A stretch of DNA of 64,000 nt, from contig NZ_CP072549.1 in NCBI RefSeq assembly GCF_019343495.1, positions 1,054,001-1,118,000 of the forward strand, in the 5' to 3' direction. This DNA is from Acinetobacter lwoffii (GTDB taxonomy: Bacteria; Pseudomonadota; Gammaproteobacteria; Pseudomonadales; Moraxellaceae). The notes under the pieces were generated by a model. It worked only from the letters and a program-made list of their open reading frames with translations. It did not search any database and was not told where the DNA came from. Of this stretch, positions 8,550 through 17,904 are shown in pieces. How positions within the stretch are numbered: the first letter of the stretch is position 1; each line of letters starts with the position of its first letter. The translations under genes were made by a program, and so were the position numbers.

Positions 8550-9194
8550 TTATTCCAGACTGGCAGTCCTATTTTGCATAAACTGCCATAAACGTTTTTT
8601 TAGAATCGGCTGATCCAGCATTTCTTGTAAAGATGCCAACTGGATCATTTTCGTATTTGATATATGCGCTGCAGGCCCGAGGAAAATAATATTTTTCTCT
8701 GCACTCATTCCATCCAGAAAACCCTGAATATAGGATTCTACACCACGTCCATCCTGAACATTGGCCCAGGGAAATGGCCAGTTCAGCTCATGAAACTCAC
8801 CTGGGACTGCACGCTGGATATTGCCCCATAAATTCTGGGTGTCTTCGGTCATTGCAGTTGCATCAATCACGATACTGCAATGTGCCAGACTTAAAGCCTG
8901 CAAACTGAATGGCGGGATTTGTACGATTTCACGCTGTTCCTGAACAGGTACAATGTGAGTCGGTGCCGCAGGTGGTGTATCAACCTTAAGCGTAACAATT
9001 GGCTCTGGCTCAGGAATCGGTAGATCAGCCAACGCCTCTACGGAAGCAGGCTGTGGTAAGACGATATCGGTGTGAAATTCAGGTGCAGCCTGATCACGCC
9101 AGATCGAAACCTGGTGCGGCTGACATGCGCTGTCCCTAGGAATCCAGAGATCGATTCCTAATGTTGCCAGTATGTCACGCTGATGCCCAATCAT
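8550..9194 (-). CDS. Hypothetical protein, possible DNA polymerase III psi subunit (HolD-like)
   Basis: The 214-residue protein has an N-terminal segment, HQRDILATLGIDLWIPRD, that matches the RDxxLxxLGIxxWxxR pattern of the E. coli psi N-terminus, the part that binds the clamp loader. A Pro/Glu/Val-rich linker (about residues 45-90) follows, then a globular domain of about 120 residues ending in PILKKRLWQFMQ, reminiscent of the psi C-terminus. If the assignment is right, it links the DnaX clamp loader to chi and SSB. It is longer than E. coli psi (137 residues) because of the linker. Similarity is weak and read by eye, so the function is a hypothesis; it could equally be an unrelated genus-specific protein. 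Confidence 0.6.
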   Translation of the reverse strand: MIGHQRDILATLGIDLWIPRDSACQPHQVSIWRDQAAPEFHTDIVLPQPASVEALADLPIPEPEPIVTLKVDTPPAAPTHIVPVQEQREIVQIPPFSLQALSLAHCSIVIDATAMTEDTQNLWGNIQRAVPGEFHELNWPFPWANVQDGRGVESYIQGFLDGMSAEKNIIFLGPAAHISNTKMIQLASLQEMLDQPILKKRLWQFMQNRTASLE

Positions 9195-9398
9195 CTTTTC
9201 ATCATCACCAATTTCAGGCTGAACATTTTAGCCGGATTGCCTGTGCTTTGCCGAACTTTTTCAGCTTTTCTTTTTTATCCTGATGGATTCTAGTACAAAG
9301 TTTAGCTGTCTGCTAAAAACCGTGCTTTTAATACACAATTAAACCATTCCTGCTGTTATAACAGATTCCGGCTAAAGCTGCGCGTTCTCATTTATTTT

Positions 9399-11288
9399 CT
9401 ACAGAATGGTTAAACTGTTCTTCTTTAACATTTGCTGAACGACCTGTTCTGCCTCAAAACCCAAGCGCCAATACAACAGCTCCATCACGTCCAACTCATC
9501 CTGTGTCACGATACGATCACTCCACAAACAGGCCTCTGCAATACCTAAAATACTGAGGCGATCACGCAATAACAGCCCCGCAATATCATTCAGGATTTCT
9601 GCTAGATCAATCGGCTCATCAGAAATTTCATTATATAAGTCCAGTTCCTGAGCGGTCAGAATCCGGTTTAAAATCCGCTCCCGCACCTCAAGCTGGTTGC
9701 CGCTATTAATCTGCTGTACATGCAGCAAGGCGTCGATCAAACGCACAATCTGTGGCTTGACCTCATCGAGTGCTGTAGGCGTATGTGCAGGAAGCAAATT
9801 CAGTTCGTATTTCACACATTCCAGTAATAATGCATCCAACAGGCCAATTTCGCCATCTTCCTGAATAATCCGTGCCAGCTTCATCAAAAACTGGCGTGCA
9901 ACAGTTGTCGGCATGCCACCAATATTGTTACAAGCTTGCTGGAAAATCGAGATATGCACCCGCCCGTCCAGATTGAGCAATGAATCTACAATGGCACGGC
10001 TAACTTCAGCCTCAGTCGGAATAAATTCACGATATTGACGGATCATTAAAATGGCGACCATCACTTCACGAGAACCAGTTGCGGTTTGTAATGCACGCTC
10101 AATCAGTTCCGGACGTGGCATCTTGAGCCGAAGTTCCGGATTCAGTGGTTTGATCGCATCTTTAATCGCAAAACTGATCGGAGACAGCCGCAATAATGGC
10201 AAAGGCTGTGGCGAGCTCCAGCTCATTGCAGTTTCAGGCACCACTTCTTCTAAAGAACGGAACAAACTAAACAAAGGCTGATTTTTGAGTTTTTTCAGAT
10301 TCTCAAGCTGTAAGTCCTGAATCAAGGCAGGATTTAATTCATAAATCCGCTGATTGATATGGGGATGAATATTCAGCCAGTTTTGTGGGCTCAAGGAATT
10401 GGCAAAGCACATATGTGAAATGGATTCAGCATATTCACTATAAATCTGGGAGCCGGAATGATGCACATGAATTCTGAGTAAAGTCTGAATATTGGCATCA
10501 TTTTGAATCAGGCGTCGGGTCTTTCGATCATTTTTATAGGTCCGACCACCGAGTGAAATATATTTAATGAAACGGGAAATCAATACGCCCAAACTACCAA
10601 TCAGCCAGATCACCGCACCGACTGCAACATAGAAAGTTTCAAACTTATTTTCACGCGGACTACCCGCTCGATAAAAACCGGACTTGGCAATCTTACTGCC
10701 ACACTGACTAAACGTGGTTAAACTGCTATACAGGATTTTCAGGCGGGTATTTTCCGCAGCTTCACCAGAGAGAATTTTATTGAATTCATGGCTGAGCAAG
10801 CCATACAGCTCGACTTTATCCAGTGTTTGTATCGCACCCCAAGTCAGGATAATTGCGGTATCCCGCGGACTAAAACCTGCCGTCAATGCATTGACACCAA
10901 CTTCATCGGGCAGCACATATACCGCCGGAACGTCAATCAGAAAAGTCTCTGACAGTTGCTGGTTAATGTGCAGTGCAGCACTTTCTTCTGGAATACTGTC
11001 CATCGGACTCAACCGACGCGCACCTAGCTGCTTTGCCAGCGAATAACCGCCATTCCGAAAAATATAGAATTCATAGATGACCGAGATCATCATGGCACAT
11101 AACAGCAATGCAATCAGATAAGGACTCAGCGCATGCCAGAAGATTGACTGGCTAGGATCAGCATAAAAAACAAAGAGACCAACAACACTATTAATAATAA
11201 AAATAGTCAACAAAATTGCAATCAGGCAAAAACTTACAGGCAGTATTATATTTTTGTTTTTTATAAAATCGTATCCTACGTTTCGCAA
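9399..11288 (-). CDS. M48-like membrane protein with degenerate zinc site
   Basis: The 629-residue protein has two N-terminal membrane segments (about residues 15-42 and 53-75), a domain that aligns by eye with membrane-bound M48 peptidases (VYVLPDEVGVNALTAGFSPR, then LLSHEFNKILSGE), another hydrophobic segment near 220-245, and a long helical C-terminal part. The catalytic HExxH is HEFNK (167-171): the second zinc histidine is Lys. The region expected to supply the third ligand, usually R-E-F-L-A-D in active relatives, reads RKTRRLIQND with no Glu. The C-terminus has acidic helices (EDGEIGLLDALLLE, SDRIVTQDELDVMELLYW) like TerB-type domains. It is probably a non-proteolytic membrane scaffold. 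It is a single gene, not in an obvious operon. Confidence 0.75.
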   Translation of the reverse strand: MRNVGYDFIKNKNIILPVSFCLIAILLTIFIINSVVGLFVFYADPSQSIFWHALSPYLIALLLCAMMISVIYEFYIFRNGGYSLAKQLGARRLSPMDSIPEESAALHINQQLSETFLIDVPAVYVLPDEVGVNALTAGFSPRDTAIILTWGAIQTLDKVELYGLLSHEFNKILSGEAAENTRLKILYSSLTTFSQCGSKIAKSGFYRAGSPRENKFETFYVAVGAVIWLIGSLGVLISRFIKYISLGGRTYKNDRKTRRLIQNDANIQTLLRIHVHHSGSQIYSEYAESISHMCFANSLSPQNWLNIHPHINQRIYELNPALIQDLQLENLKKLKNQPLFSLFRSLEEVVPETAMSWSSPQPLPLLRLSPISFAIKDAIKPLNPELRLKMPRPELIERALQTATGSREVMVAILMIRQYREFIPTEAEVSRAIVDSLLNLDGRVHISIFQQACNNIGGMPTTVARQFLMKLARIIQEDGEIGLLDALLLECVKYELNLLPAHTPTALDEVKPQIVRLIDALLHVQQINSGNQLEVRERILNRILTAQELDLYNEISDEPIDLAEILNDIAGLLLRDRLSILGIAEACLWSDRIVTQDELDVMELLYWRLGFEAEQVVQQMLKKNSLTIL

Positions 11289-11334
11289 TGCAGAACCCTA
11301 AAATGATTATTTTCAATGGACTCATCATAAAACA

Positions 11335-11359
11335 AAAAAGCGGGAAATTCCCGCTTTTT
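11335..11359 (-). terminator. Intrinsic terminator of purF
   Basis: The repeats aaaaagcggga and tcccgcttttt flank an AAT loop, 19 bases after the purF stop. The T-runs on both strands make it potentially bidirectional. Confidence 0.85.
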
Positions 11360-11377
11360 CATGATGATTTTAACTAC

Positions 11378-12913
11378 TTAGACTTCGCGTACACCGGTCA
11401 AATCCACTGAGGCTGCATCAATATTGACATCAATATAATTGCTTTCTTTCATGGCACTGTCACTACGTTTTTGCTGAAGATCATCCAGATATTGCGCATC
11501 AATACCGCCCGAAACATAGATGCCATCAAAGACTGAACAATCAAAGTCTTTGACATCCGGTACTTTGGTGGTTCTTACCGCATCTTTCAAATCTTCCAGA
11601 TCTTGGAAAATCAGACGGTCAGCACCAATAATTTCACGGATTTCTTCTACGCTACGTTCCGATGCAATCAGCTCAGATTTCGCCGGCATATCAATACCGT
11701 AAACGTTTGGATATTTCACCATCGGTGCTGCAGACGCAAAGAATACTTTTTTCGCGCCAGAATCACGAGCCATCTGGATAATTTCATTACAGGTCGTACC
11801 ACGGACAATCGAGTCATCCACCAACAGTACGTTTTTACCTTTAAACTCAAGCTCAACCGGGTTGAGTTTTTGACGTACCGATTTTTTACGCAGCTGCTGA
11901 CCAGGCATAATGAAGGTCCGGCCGATATAACGGTTTTTCATGAAACCTTCACGGAATTTCACGCCCAACATATTGGCAAGTTCTAGCGCTGAAGTACGTG
12001 AAGTATCCGGAATCGGAATCACCACATCAATATCATGCTCTTCACCCCACTCACGCAGAATTTTTTGCGCCAGCTTCTCACCCATTTTCAAACGTGCTTT
12101 ATACACCGAGATTCCATCAATGATGGCATCTGGACGGGCAAAATAAACATATTCAAAAATACAAGGACGGTATTCAGCATTCGCCGCACATTGCTTGGTA
12201 AAAAAATTACCTTCTAAATCAATAAATACCGCTTCACCAGGCAGAATATCACGCTCAACTTTAAAGCCCAGCGCAGTAATCGCAACAGATTCAGAAGCAA
12301 TAATATATTCCATACCCTGTTCAGTTTCACGTGAACCGTAGATCAGTGGACGAATACCGTTCGGATCGCGGAAGCCCACTAGCCCCTGACCGGTAATCAT
12401 CGCCACCACGCCATAAGCACCTTTGCAACGCTCATGCACACGTGTTACCGCATGGAAAATATCTTCCGACGTTGGCACCAGTTTGCCATGTTTTTGCAGT
12501 TCATGCGCAAACACGTTTAACAGGACTTCTGAATCAGAATCAGTGTTCATATGACGCAAGTCAGTTTTGAACAGGTCATCATGAATTTCTTCAGCATTGG
12601 TCAGGTTACCATTATGTGCCAAGGTAATCCCGTACGGCGAGTTCACATAAAACGGCTGTGCTTCAGCACTGCTCGATGAACCGGCTGTTGGATAACGCAC
12701 ATGACCAATACCGTAATTTCCTTTCAAAGCACGCATATGACGGGTATGGAATACATCACGCACCATACCATTGTCTTTGCGCAGGAATAAACGTCCTTCA
12801 TCACATGTCACGATCCCAGCTGCATCTTGTCCACGATGTTGTAACATCGTTAATGCATCAAACAACATTTGGTTAACGGGTGATTTACCAGCTATACCAA
12901 CTACTCCACACAT
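11378..12913 (-). CDS. purF: Amidophosphoribosyltransferase
   Basis: PurF makes 5-phosphoribosylamine from PRPP and glutamine, the first committed step of purine synthesis. The 511-residue protein starts MCGVVGIAG, so Cys2 becomes the N-terminal nucleophile of the glutaminase domain after Met removal. RGQDAAGI and the [18 protein letters not shown] block follow. The phosphoribosyltransferase domain has the PRPP motif [13 protein letters not shown]. The length agrees with the family. It is the last gene of the pyrD-cvpA-purF run; the cvpA-purF pair is also conserved in E. coli. I see no purine-repressor operator directly in front of it, since cvpA is only 24 bases away. Confidence 0.97.
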   Translation of the reverse strand: MCGVVGIAGKSPVNQMLFDALTMLQHRGQDAAGIVTCDEGRLFLRKDNGMVRDVFHTRHMRALKGNYGIGHVRYPTAGSSSSAEAQPFYVNSPYGITLAHNGNLTNAEEIHDDLFKTDLRHMNTDSDSEVLLNVFAHELQKHGKLVPTSEDIFHAVTRVHERCKGAYGVVAMITGQGLVGFRDPNGIRPLIYGSRETEQGMEYIIASESVAITALGFKVERDILPGEAVFIDLEGNFFTKQCAANAEYRPCIFEYVYFARPDAIIDGISVYKARLKMGEKLAQKILREWGEEHDIDVVIPIPDTSRTSALELANMLGVKFREGFMKNRYIGRTFIMPGQQLRKKSVRQKLNPVELEFKGKNVLLVDDSIVRGTTCNEIIQMARDSGAKKVFFASAAPMVKYPNVYGIDMPAKSELIASERSVEEIREIIGADRLIFQDLEDLKDAVRTTKVPDVKDFDCSVFDGIYVSGGIDAQYLDDLQQKRSDSAMKESNYIDVNIDAASVDLTGVREV

Positions 12914-12937
12914 AGCAACCTCGCAGACAAGCTAGGA

Positions 12938-13519
12938 TTAATAAAAAGGATTATTTGTAGACTCATCTGCAGCTCCAGACTTGGACGATGTTTCAGATGA
13001 TGAAGCTGAAGGTTTCGATGTCCCTTCAGGCTTGATATGTTGTAGTGCGCCATTCGCGGCTTCTTTCGACATTTGAGTCGCCCAAGGTGCATAAGGCAAT
13101 AAGGCTTGAATAAACTTGGACTGTTTCCAGTGAGGTGAGCTTTCTACCCACGGGCCAATTCCCTGCATGGTAATCAGAACAATCAGCAAACCTTTCAGGC
13201 TACCAAAGACACCACCCGCCAGACGGTTGAGAGGGCCCAGTTTAAGACTCTTTAAAATACGGTTCAACAGTGCAGTAACGATCCAGGTCAGAACTACAAT
13301 TAGCAGGACGATAAAAGCAAAGGCCGCAATCTTTTGTACGACTGGATCTGTACTCAGAGCAACCATAGACGGCGCAAGTAGTGTTGAATATTTTGCCGCA
13401 ATAATCAGGGCAAATATCCATCCCACTAAGTTCGCAAAGGCTTTAATAAATCCTTGACGCAAACCGTTGAGCCCTCCAATGAGCAAGATAATCAGTAGAA
13501 AGATATCAATGGCATTCAT
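12938..13519 (-). CDS. cvpA: CvpA family membrane protein
   Basis: The 193-residue protein begins MNAIDIFLLIILLIGGLNG and has four predicted membrane helices in the first 130 residues, with the family's GLRQGFIKAFANLVGWI block after the first helix. The C-terminal tail of about 50 residues is Ser/Glu-rich and probably cytoplasmic and disordered. CvpA was named for colicin V production and is linked to envelope stress tolerance; its biochemical role is not settled. I chose the ATG at 13519, five bases after the pyrD stop (TAAATCCTATG), over the longer frame that overlaps pyrD. Translation is probably coupled to pyrD. Confidence 0.9.
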   Translation of the reverse strand: MNAIDIFLLIILLIGGLNGLRQGFIKAFANLVGWIFALIIAAKYSTLLAPSMVALSTDPVVQKIAAFAFIVLLIVVLTWIVTALLNRILKSLKLGPLNRLAGGVFGSLKGLLIVLITMQGIGPWVESSPHWKQSKFIQALLPYAPWATQMSKEAANGALQHIKPEGTSKPSASSSETSSKSGAADESTNNPFY

Positions 13520-13524
13520 AGGAT

Positions 13525-14526
13525 TTAAAGTGCGTCTACACAATCTTTTACAAGTTTAGGTCCAGTATAGATGAGGCCACTATAAACTTGTACAAGGCTG
13601 GCGCCTGCCTGTTTCTTGGCAGCAGCATCTGCACCTGAAAGAATACCACCCACACCAATCAATGGAATTTGTCCTTTTAATACCGCAGCAAATGTAGCCA
13701 GACATGCGGTACTTTTCTCAAATACTGGCGCGCCAGACAAACCACCTGCTTCCTCTGCATGCTCCAGACCCTCTACACCTTCACGTGACAGTGTGGTATT
13801 GGTCACGATCAGGCCATCAATCTTGAATTGCAATAATTGCTTGGCAATAAAGGCAATATCGCTGTTATCCAGATCAGGCGCCACTTTCAGTACCAAAGGT
13901 ACATAATGCTGGTATTCCTGAGCCAATTCAAGCTGACGCTTCTTCAGTGTTTCCAGCAGTTCGGTGAGTGCATCACCACTTTGCAGGCTGCGCAGGTTTT
14001 TGGTATTGGGAGAAGAAATGTTGACGGTAATATAAGAAGCATAATTATAGACTTTTTCTAAACAGATGAGGTAATCATCTACTGCTTTTTCTACCGGAGT
14101 ATCAGCGTTTTTACCGATATTAATACCGAGAATGCCTTTAAATTTGGCCGCTTTGACATTTTCAACCAGCTGATCCACGCCATCATTGTTAAAGCCCATA
14201 CGGTTAATAATGGCTTTGACCTGTGGCAAACGAAATAAACGCGGATGAGGATTGCCGGCTTGCGGTCTCGGGGTAATGGTACCAATTTCAATAAAACCAA
14301 AACCTTGACCGGCAAGGGCGTCAATATAGGCACCATTTTTGTCCAAACCTGCCGCAAGACCTACCGGATTGGGAAATTCGATTCCCATACAGGTCACAGG
14401 TTTCGCAGCAACATTTTGACGCATCAAGCCCATTTTATGGGATGATTTCAATAGTGATAATGTCAGCTCATGTGCACGCTCTGGTGCTAAAGAAAACAAC
14501 AAAGGGCGGGCTAGAGAATACAACAT
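13525..14526 (-). CDS. pyrD: Dihydroorotate dehydrogenase (quinone), class 2
   Basis: PyrD oxidises dihydroorotate to orotate and passes the electrons to ubiquinone at the inner membrane, the fourth step of pyrimidine synthesis. The 333-residue protein has the amphipathic N-terminus of class 2 enzymes ([20 protein letters not shown]), the NRMGFNNDG block, the catalytic-loop serine in [14 protein letters not shown], and the FMN phosphate-binding [11 protein letters not shown] and YSGLIYTGP segments. It leads the pyrD-cvpA-purF run, joining a pyrimidine with a purine gene. Confidence 0.97.
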   Translation of the reverse strand: MLYSLARPLLFSLAPERAHELTLSLLKSSHKMGLMRQNVAAKPVTCMGIEFPNPVGLAAGLDKNGAYIDALAGQGFGFIEIGTITPRPQAGNPHPRLFRLPQVKAIINRMGFNNDGVDQLVENVKAAKFKGILGINIGKNADTPVEKAVDDYLICLEKVYNYASYITVNISSPNTKNLRSLQSGDALTELLETLKKRQLELAQEYQHYVPLVLKVAPDLDNSDIAFIAKQLLQFKIDGLIVTNTTLSREGVEGLEHAEEAGGLSGAPVFEKSTACLATFAAVLKGQIPLIGVGGILSGADAAAKKQAGASLVQVYSGLIYTGPKLVKDCVDAL

Positions 14527-14616
14527 ATCCAGAAAAGTCTACTGCTTTTTAAGTCGGCATATTATAGGCATAGGCTGACAAAAAAACCATGCTTTGCAAA
14601 TCTTTATTTTTACCGT

Positions 14617-15096
14617 TTATTGTATGGTCGCCGTTAATTTAATCTGTCCTGCCTCATTATTTAGTTCCATTTTCTCGATACTTAGCCCCATTTGTGCCAG
14701 CTGAGTCAGGAAATTTGCCAGTACTGCATAATTTTCATGCATGACCGCCAATTGAATTTTTCCTTCCATTTGCTGGGAAGCCACCGACAATCCTTGCTGC
14801 TGTGCGACTCGCTGTACTTTCTCCGCTGCATCCAGTTGGGTGTCCCCAGCCGGTTTCATGGTTACTGCATTACTTTGCATCCAAACAATGGTATCTTTCA
14901 GCTGATTTAAGCGTTTTTGCTGGGTATCTGCCGCCTGATGCATATACCAGAGTGCAGAACCGACTGCTGCCACAATCACAAAAACAGTGGTAAAAATTAC
15001 CATTACCCGTTCACGTACCGACAAGCTGTCCAGATAATCACTCAGTTTTTCAAAAGACTGATCCATACGATTTTGTAGCGCTTCAAGGCCTTTCAT
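14617..15096 (-). CDS. gspM: Type II secretion system protein M
   Basis: The 159-residue protein has one N-terminal membrane helix (VMVIFTTVFVIVAAVGSALWY, about residues 29-50) after a short cytoplasmic segment, and a periplasmic ferredoxin-like domain. This is the layout of GspM, which pairs with GspL in the inner-membrane platform of the type II secretion system. Its ATG overlaps the stop of gspL by one base (TAATG), so the two are translationally coupled. Sequence conservation in GspM is low; the call rests on topology, length and the neighbour. Confidence 0.85.
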   Translation of the reverse strand: MKGLEALQNRMDQSFEKLSDYLDSLSVRERVMVIFTTVFVIVAAVGSALWYMHQAADTQQKRLNQLKDTIVWMQSNAVTMKPAGDTQLDAAEKVQRVAQQQGLSVASQQMEGKIQLAVMHENYAVLANFLTQLAQMGLSIEKMELNNEAGQIKLTATIQ

Positions 15097-16235
15097 TATT
15101 GAATCCTCACCAGTCCGATCGCAGCTGTTCCGCTGGCCTGAATATTCCCCAGCTCCACCTTAAAACCTTGCTGGCTCAATTGCGTGGTCAGTGCATTTAA
15201 CGTTTCTGATGAATTAGCCTTAAGCTCCATACTTAGCACAGAAGTATCATAATTTACCCGTTGTGCCACAATCTGATTTTGCATCAAGACAGGCCCCACC
15301 CGACTAATCAGCTGTAATGCATGCGTATCTGCAATCTGGCTTTGACGCAACTGCCCTTCAAACTGACTTTTGATATTCTGCTCAGTGACCGGATAATTTT
15401 GTCCAAACCAGTATTTAAACTGGTCAATGGCTTGCGCGGCAGTCTGATTCGCCACTTTTTTATATTGATACCAGCGCACAGCATCATAACTAAACTGCAA
15501 TACCAAAATACCCAGAAAAACTGCCGCGCAGGCTTTCCAGTAACCGGAAATAGCACCATCAGATTTTGCTTTAGGCAATATATTAAACGGATGCTGTTTT
15601 GGTTTTTTCAGTACAGGAATACCATATTGGAAAGACTCCAGTTGCTCCTGAGTGATGAGTGCTTCAAGACTACGCAACTGCTCCTGATTCAGGTTGCTCA
15701 CCTTATAGCTGAGGTCCTTGGACTGATAATCCAGATAAAGGCTTAGATCATCCAGCGACTGGCCGATATATTCCGACTCGCGCACCAGCAAACGTCCACC
15801 GATTTGCGCAATCACACGCTGATTGGCATCAGGAACCGGCAGCACCAAAAAGTCCGGTAACAAAGCTGCCAGCTTGACTGGGATCAGGCTTAAAGCATGT
15901 TGCAAGGTCTCAAGCGTAGAATTCGCAATCCCCATAATGCTGATCTGATCCGGCTGCTGAAAATGATGCAGCACTTTCATGGCATCTACCGGCAGCACCA
16001 CGTATTCTTCGAGCAAATATTTAATGCCATCATTGCCCATTTTCTTATATTGGCTCTTGGGCAAGGTCTGCTGCAAAATTTGCACATGACGGCTCGGGAA
16101 AAATACCACCGCCTCTTCGCCATGATGAGCCTGTATATCCTGAATCAGCTGTTCTAATGTGTCCGCAGTGTTCCAGAATTCCCCAGTTGACCATTGCCAA
16201 ACCCCATTGGCTTCTGGCATCCATAAATACAACAT
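15096..16235 (-). CDS. gspL: Type II secretion system protein L
   Basis: GspL recruits the GspE ATPase to the inner membrane. The 379-residue protein has a cytoplasmic actin-like domain (about residues 1-240) beginning MLYLWMPEANGVWQWS, one membrane helix (WKACAAVFLGILVLQFSYDA, about 247-268), and a periplasmic ferredoxin-like domain. GspL normally precedes GspM, as here. The frame could begin one codon upstream at TTG, but the ATG at 16235 is preferred. No other gsp genes are in the window, so the secretion genes of this genome are dispersed. Confidence 0.88.
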   Translation of the reverse strand: MLYLWMPEANGVWQWSTGEFWNTADTLEQLIQDIQAHHGEEAVVFFPSRHVQILQQTLPKSQYKKMGNDGIKYLLEEYVVLPVDAMKVLHHFQQPDQISIMGIANSTLETLQHALSLIPVKLAALLPDFLVLPVPDANQRVIAQIGGRLLVRESEYIGQSLDDLSLYLDYQSKDLSYKVSNLNQEQLRSLEALITQEQLESFQYGIPVLKKPKQHPFNILPKAKSDGAISGYWKACAAVFLGILVLQFSYDAVRWYQYKKVANQTAAQAIDQFKYWFGQNYPVTEQNIKSQFEGQLRQSQIADTHALQLISRVGPVLMQNQIVAQRVNYDTSVLSMELKANSSETLNALTTQLSQQGFKVELGNIQASGTAAIGLVRIQ

Positions 16236-16265
16236 CAATTGTGTTCTGCCATTTTAATTAATTTT

Positions 16266-16721
16266 TTATAGTGTAGGAATAAAACTTTTAATCTGTGTGG
16301 ATAAGCCCGGGGCAATCACCGCCTGATCATAAATACGTGCTTCTGCCAATGCATAGGGATGAAAAGATTCAGCCAGCAGAATGGAAGACATATGGGCCAC
16401 CACATTCATATGACACACCACTACAATCGACTCATAAGGCAGTTGCGATAACCATTCCACTGCGACTTTGGCATCATCATCCGGTTTGATCGTATTACAG
16501 ATCACCACCGGCACATCTTTAAAATACTGCTGCAAATGTGCCAGAGTTTCCTGCGCTCGCAACAACGGACTGACCACAAACACTTCAGGCTTAATCAGAT
16601 CCTTTAAGAACTGCGCAGTTTGTTCAGCCTGTTGATGACCACGCTCCGTTAAAGGTCGCTTGGTGTCATTACCATTGACCGGTGGTGCGGCCTCGCCATG
16701 TCGAACTAAAGTCAGTTGCAT
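16266..16721 (-). CDS. sixA: Phosphohistidine phosphatase SixA
   Basis: The 151-residue protein is a short histidine phosphatase: MQLTLVRHGEA contains the RHG motif with catalytic His8. The second catalytic region is VVVCHMNVVAHM near residue 103, and SPLLRAQETL matches the family. E. coli SixA (161 residues) removes phosphate from phosphohistidine proteins such as ArcB and the nitrogen phosphotransferase NPr. The substrate here is inferred. It lies between gpsA and gspL on the same strand, about 75 bases after gpsA, and may share its transcript. Confidence 0.85.
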   Translation of the reverse strand: MQLTLVRHGEAAPPVNGNDTKRPLTERGHQQAEQTAQFLKDLIKPEVFVVSPLLRAQETLAHLQQYFKDVPVVICNTIKPDDDAKVAVEWLSQLPYESIVVVCHMNVVAHMSSILLAESFHPYALAEARIYDQAVIAPGLSTQIKSFIPTL

Positions 16722-16797
16722 TTGATTTCCTTATATTCTTTTGCCTGCATGATAAGCAGCGAATATGACAATTCGCAGACAGTCCCTGTGTTATAGA

Positions 16798-17871
16798 TCA
16801 GACTTGATGATGTGGCAAGACAAATTCGACATCGCTACGATGACCGTTTTTCATCAATGACAAGGCAATATTGAGTGGCGGCGCACCTTCAAAAATCACA
16901 TCATACAAGGCCGAAGTAATCGGCATATACACATCGAGTTCTTCCGAACGTGCCTTGACCTGCAAAATGGTATTAATCCCTTCTGCCGTTTGACCCAGTT
17001 CAGTTGTTGCCTGCTCCAAAGTCTTACCTTTACCAAGCGCATAACCCACCTGATAATTACGGCTGAGCGGGCTGCTACAGGTTGCAAATAAATCACCCAC
17101 ACCTGAAAGCCCAAGAAAGGTCAGCGGATTGGCACCGAGTTTTACTGCAAAACGGCTCATTTCGGCCAAAGCACGGGTCAGGATCATACTCTTGGTATTT
17201 TCACCCACGTTATACGCAGCGGCCATGCCCATCGCGACAGCATAAATATTTTTTAATGCGCCCCCGAGCTCTACGCCATGCACATCATCACTGGCGAATA
17301 CGCGGAACAAGGCACTATGTAAGGCTTGTTGTACCGCATAACGCACCAGCTCGGATTGGCTGGCAATCACGGTTCCTGCTGGCTGTCCTGCCACAATTTC
17401 TTTGGCTAAATTCGGTCCTGATAACACGCCATAAGGCACTTCAGGCAACACTTCACGAATAATATCGCTCATGAAACTAAAGGTTTTGGCTTCAATACCC
17501 TTGGTCAGCGAGATCACGGCTTGCGAGGTAATAAAAGGTTTGATTTGCTGCAAGACATCCCGGAAAGAATGGCTCGGAATAGCGACTAAAATAATATCTC
17601 GATCACGCACAGCCTGTTCTAGTTCTGACACCGCCAGCAGATTTTCTTCTAACTTAAAGTCTGGCAAATAGCGTTTATTGATATGCGTGACATTAATATC
17701 TGCCGCAACTGCTTCATCACGAATCCAGATCATGGTATTGCAACCATTACGCACTGCAGTATTGGCCATTGCAGTACCGAAGCTGCCCCCACCCAATACC
17801 GTGACTCTTAAAGCTGTCTTATGATCAACTGCAACCGGTTCTACCAGTTTTGAGAAATTTAATTCTGACAT
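16798..17871 (-). CDS. gpsA: Glycerol-3-phosphate dehydrogenase [NAD(P)+]
   Basis: GpsA reduces dihydroxyacetone phosphate to sn-glycerol-3-phosphate for phospholipid synthesis. The Rossmann motif is VTVLGGGSFGTAMANTA, the family's VSLTKGIE and LSGPNLAKEI blocks follow, and the catalytic Lys lies in ELGGALKNIYAVA. Starting at the internal ATG 17871 (MSELNFSKLVEPVAV) gives 357 residues, as I recall for Acinetobacter GpsA; the longer frame would overlap the preceding gene's stop. The N-terminus is about 18 residues longer than in E. coli. It follows a nitroreductase gene on the same strand. Confidence 0.95.
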   Translation of the reverse strand: MSELNFSKLVEPVAVDHKTALRVTVLGGGSFGTAMANTAVRNGCNTMIWIRDEAVAADINVTHINKRYLPDFKLEENLLAVSELEQAVRDRDIILVAIPSHSFRDVLQQIKPFITSQAVISLTKGIEAKTFSFMSDIIREVLPEVPYGVLSGPNLAKEIVAGQPAGTVIASQSELVRYAVQQALHSALFRVFASDDVHGVELGGALKNIYAVAMGMAAAYNVGENTKSMILTRALAEMSRFAVKLGANPLTFLGLSGVGDLFATCSSPLSRNYQVGYALGKGKTLEQATTELGQTAEGINTILQVKARSEELDVYMPITSALYDVIFEGAPPLNIALSLMKNGHRSDVEFVLPHHQV

Positions 17872-17904
17872 CTTATTTTTTAATATCCTGTTATACCGTG
17901 CCAA

